Origin: a virus
DNA length: 24,406 nt
Direction: 5' to 3' (one strand)
Virus record (IMG/VR): IMGVR_UViG_3300025168_000644
Coordinates: 1-24,406 of that record
How positions within the stretch are numbered: the stretch's first letter is position 1; every line of letters starts with the position of its first letter. The notes beneath the pieces were generated by a model. The model had not been told where the DNA came from and did no database searches. It was given only the letters and a program-made list of their open reading frames with translations. The position numbers and the translations under genes were made by a program. Shown here in pieces: positions 23,715-24,406 of this stretch.

Positions 23715-24406
23715 TCTTCCAACTCCTTTCTTAGTCTTGCAACGAACACATCTACATACGACTCGTCGCTTCCTATGAACTCATGAACGATTTCCATCAT
23801 CTGACCCCATACGAATATGATACTGAATGCTGTCTCCGCATCCTTGTCAAAGAACTTAGAGACATACTTGTGAATGTTGTACATGAATTGAGTGCGCCCT
23901 GACGACTTGTTTAATCGTTCATGTAGGCTTTCACGCAAGTCATTGAACTTGTTATTCGATACATCCTCCCACCAGTTCGCCCCATCAGAAGCATTCTGTA
24001 TGTGGTCAAGCGCATCAGGTGAACGCTTTAGTGAGGTAAGATAGTTTACACTCTCACGTAGGTCGCCGTCAAGAGATTCGACAAGAGCAGGATAATTCTT
24101 CACCCATTCAGTCGGAAGGAAATCAAGGCGAGAAAGATGCTTCGCACCTTCACTTCCCCCTACTCTTTCAAATGTATAGGTTCGACATCGACTCTTGATA
24201 GCGTCGTGTATCTTACCCCCATCGTTCGCAGTAAGGATGAAGATGACCCGATTAGCATACTGTTCCATGATTCCACGTAGCGTTTGTTGAGCAGGTATAG
24301 TGAAGCCATCAAATTCGTCAAGAACTATTACCTTGATGTCCGTACCTATGCCCTTCAATCGACAGAACAATTTGAGTTCATCACGAACATAGTTGATACC
24401 ACGTTC
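23711..24406 (-). CDS. rfcS: RFC small-subunit-like clamp loader ATPase, 5' end cut by window edge
   Basis: The frame is open to the right edge of the window, so the N-terminus and Walker A lie outside; about 231 residues remain. It begins ERGINYVRDELKLFCR, which matches the 'ERGIdviR..ik.f' region of RFC small subunits. Walker B is VIVLDEFD, followed by QQTLRGIMEQY, the sensor 1 strand VIFILTAND and the arginine-finger SRC motif (KSRCRTYTFERV). The lid helices and a helical collar domain follow. RFC loads the PCNA ring onto primed DNA with ATP. It is the first visible gene of the - strand module and overlaps the 58-aa ORF. Only one RFC subunit is seen here; a large subunit may lie outside the window. 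Confidence 0.93.
   Translation of the reverse strand, partial: ERGINYVRDELKLFCRLKGIGTDIKVIVLDEFDGFTIPAQQTLRGIMEQYANRVIFILTANDGGKIHDAIKSRCRTYTFERVGGSEGAKHLSRLDFLPTEWVKNYPALVESLDGDLRESVNYLTSLKRSPDALDHIQNASDGANWWEDVSNNKFNDLRESLHERLNKSSGRTQFMYNIHKYVSKFFDKDAETAFSIIFVWGQMMEIVHEFIGSDESYVDVFVARLRKELEE

Overview
The window looks like part of the genome of a tailed double-stranded DNA virus of marine archaea, close in content to the magroviruses proposed to infect Marine Group II Euryarchaeota. That assignment is inference from gene content. The virus carries a nearly complete archaeal-type replication set: family B DNA polymerase, PCNA-like sliding clamp, RFC-like clamp loader, archaeo-eukaryotic primase, XPF/ERCC4-type nuclease, Sak4/RecA-like ATPase and an OB-fold candidate SSB. 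It also carries a group II chaperonin (thermosome type), phage-like tail genes, archaeal TATA-like promoters and Shine-Dalgarno sites of the GGTGA/GGAGG type. No rRNA, tRNA, integrase, transposase or CRISPR array is visible.

Layout. Positions 1-9264 (+ strand) hold the virion and adsorption module. In order these are a large structural protein cut by the left edge, a small basic DUF6321-like protein, an unknown 207-aa protein, a baseplate-hub-like protein, a 114-aa protein, a 984-aa tail fibre with degenerate repeats and a C1q-like tip, and two very small ORFs. Positions 9251-24406 (- strand) hold the replication and repair module, which converges on the tail genes; the two sets overlap by 14 bp at most, at 9251-9264. 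Read in transcription order from the right edge: RFC small subunit (cut by the edge), a 58-aa ORF, the candidate SSB, a 79-aa protein, a Sak4-like ATPase, a 169-bp promoter-bearing gap, PCNA, PolB, five small proteins (two with zinc-type Cys pairs, one MazG-like), a Cas4/RecB-like Fe-S nuclease, a 100-aa protein, a fused PriS-PriL primase, a small Zn protein, the ERCC4 nuclease, a second promoter, a P-loop ATPase (candidate helicase), a DEDD exonuclease, the thermosome and a zinc-ribbon protein.

Genes are very tightly packed, with ATGA or TAATG overlaps almost throughout, so translation is probably coupled inside a few long transcripts. A perfect 22-bp element containing a TATA box lies just upstream of PCNA and of the candidate helicase. 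It probably divides the replication module into at least two co-regulated units, one for synthesis and recombination (PCNA to ERCC4) and one for helicase, exonuclease and chaperonin. Several starts were moved inward from the longest open frame because a Shine-Dalgarno site, a stop/start overlap or the promoter favours a later codon; these cases are noted in the entries.
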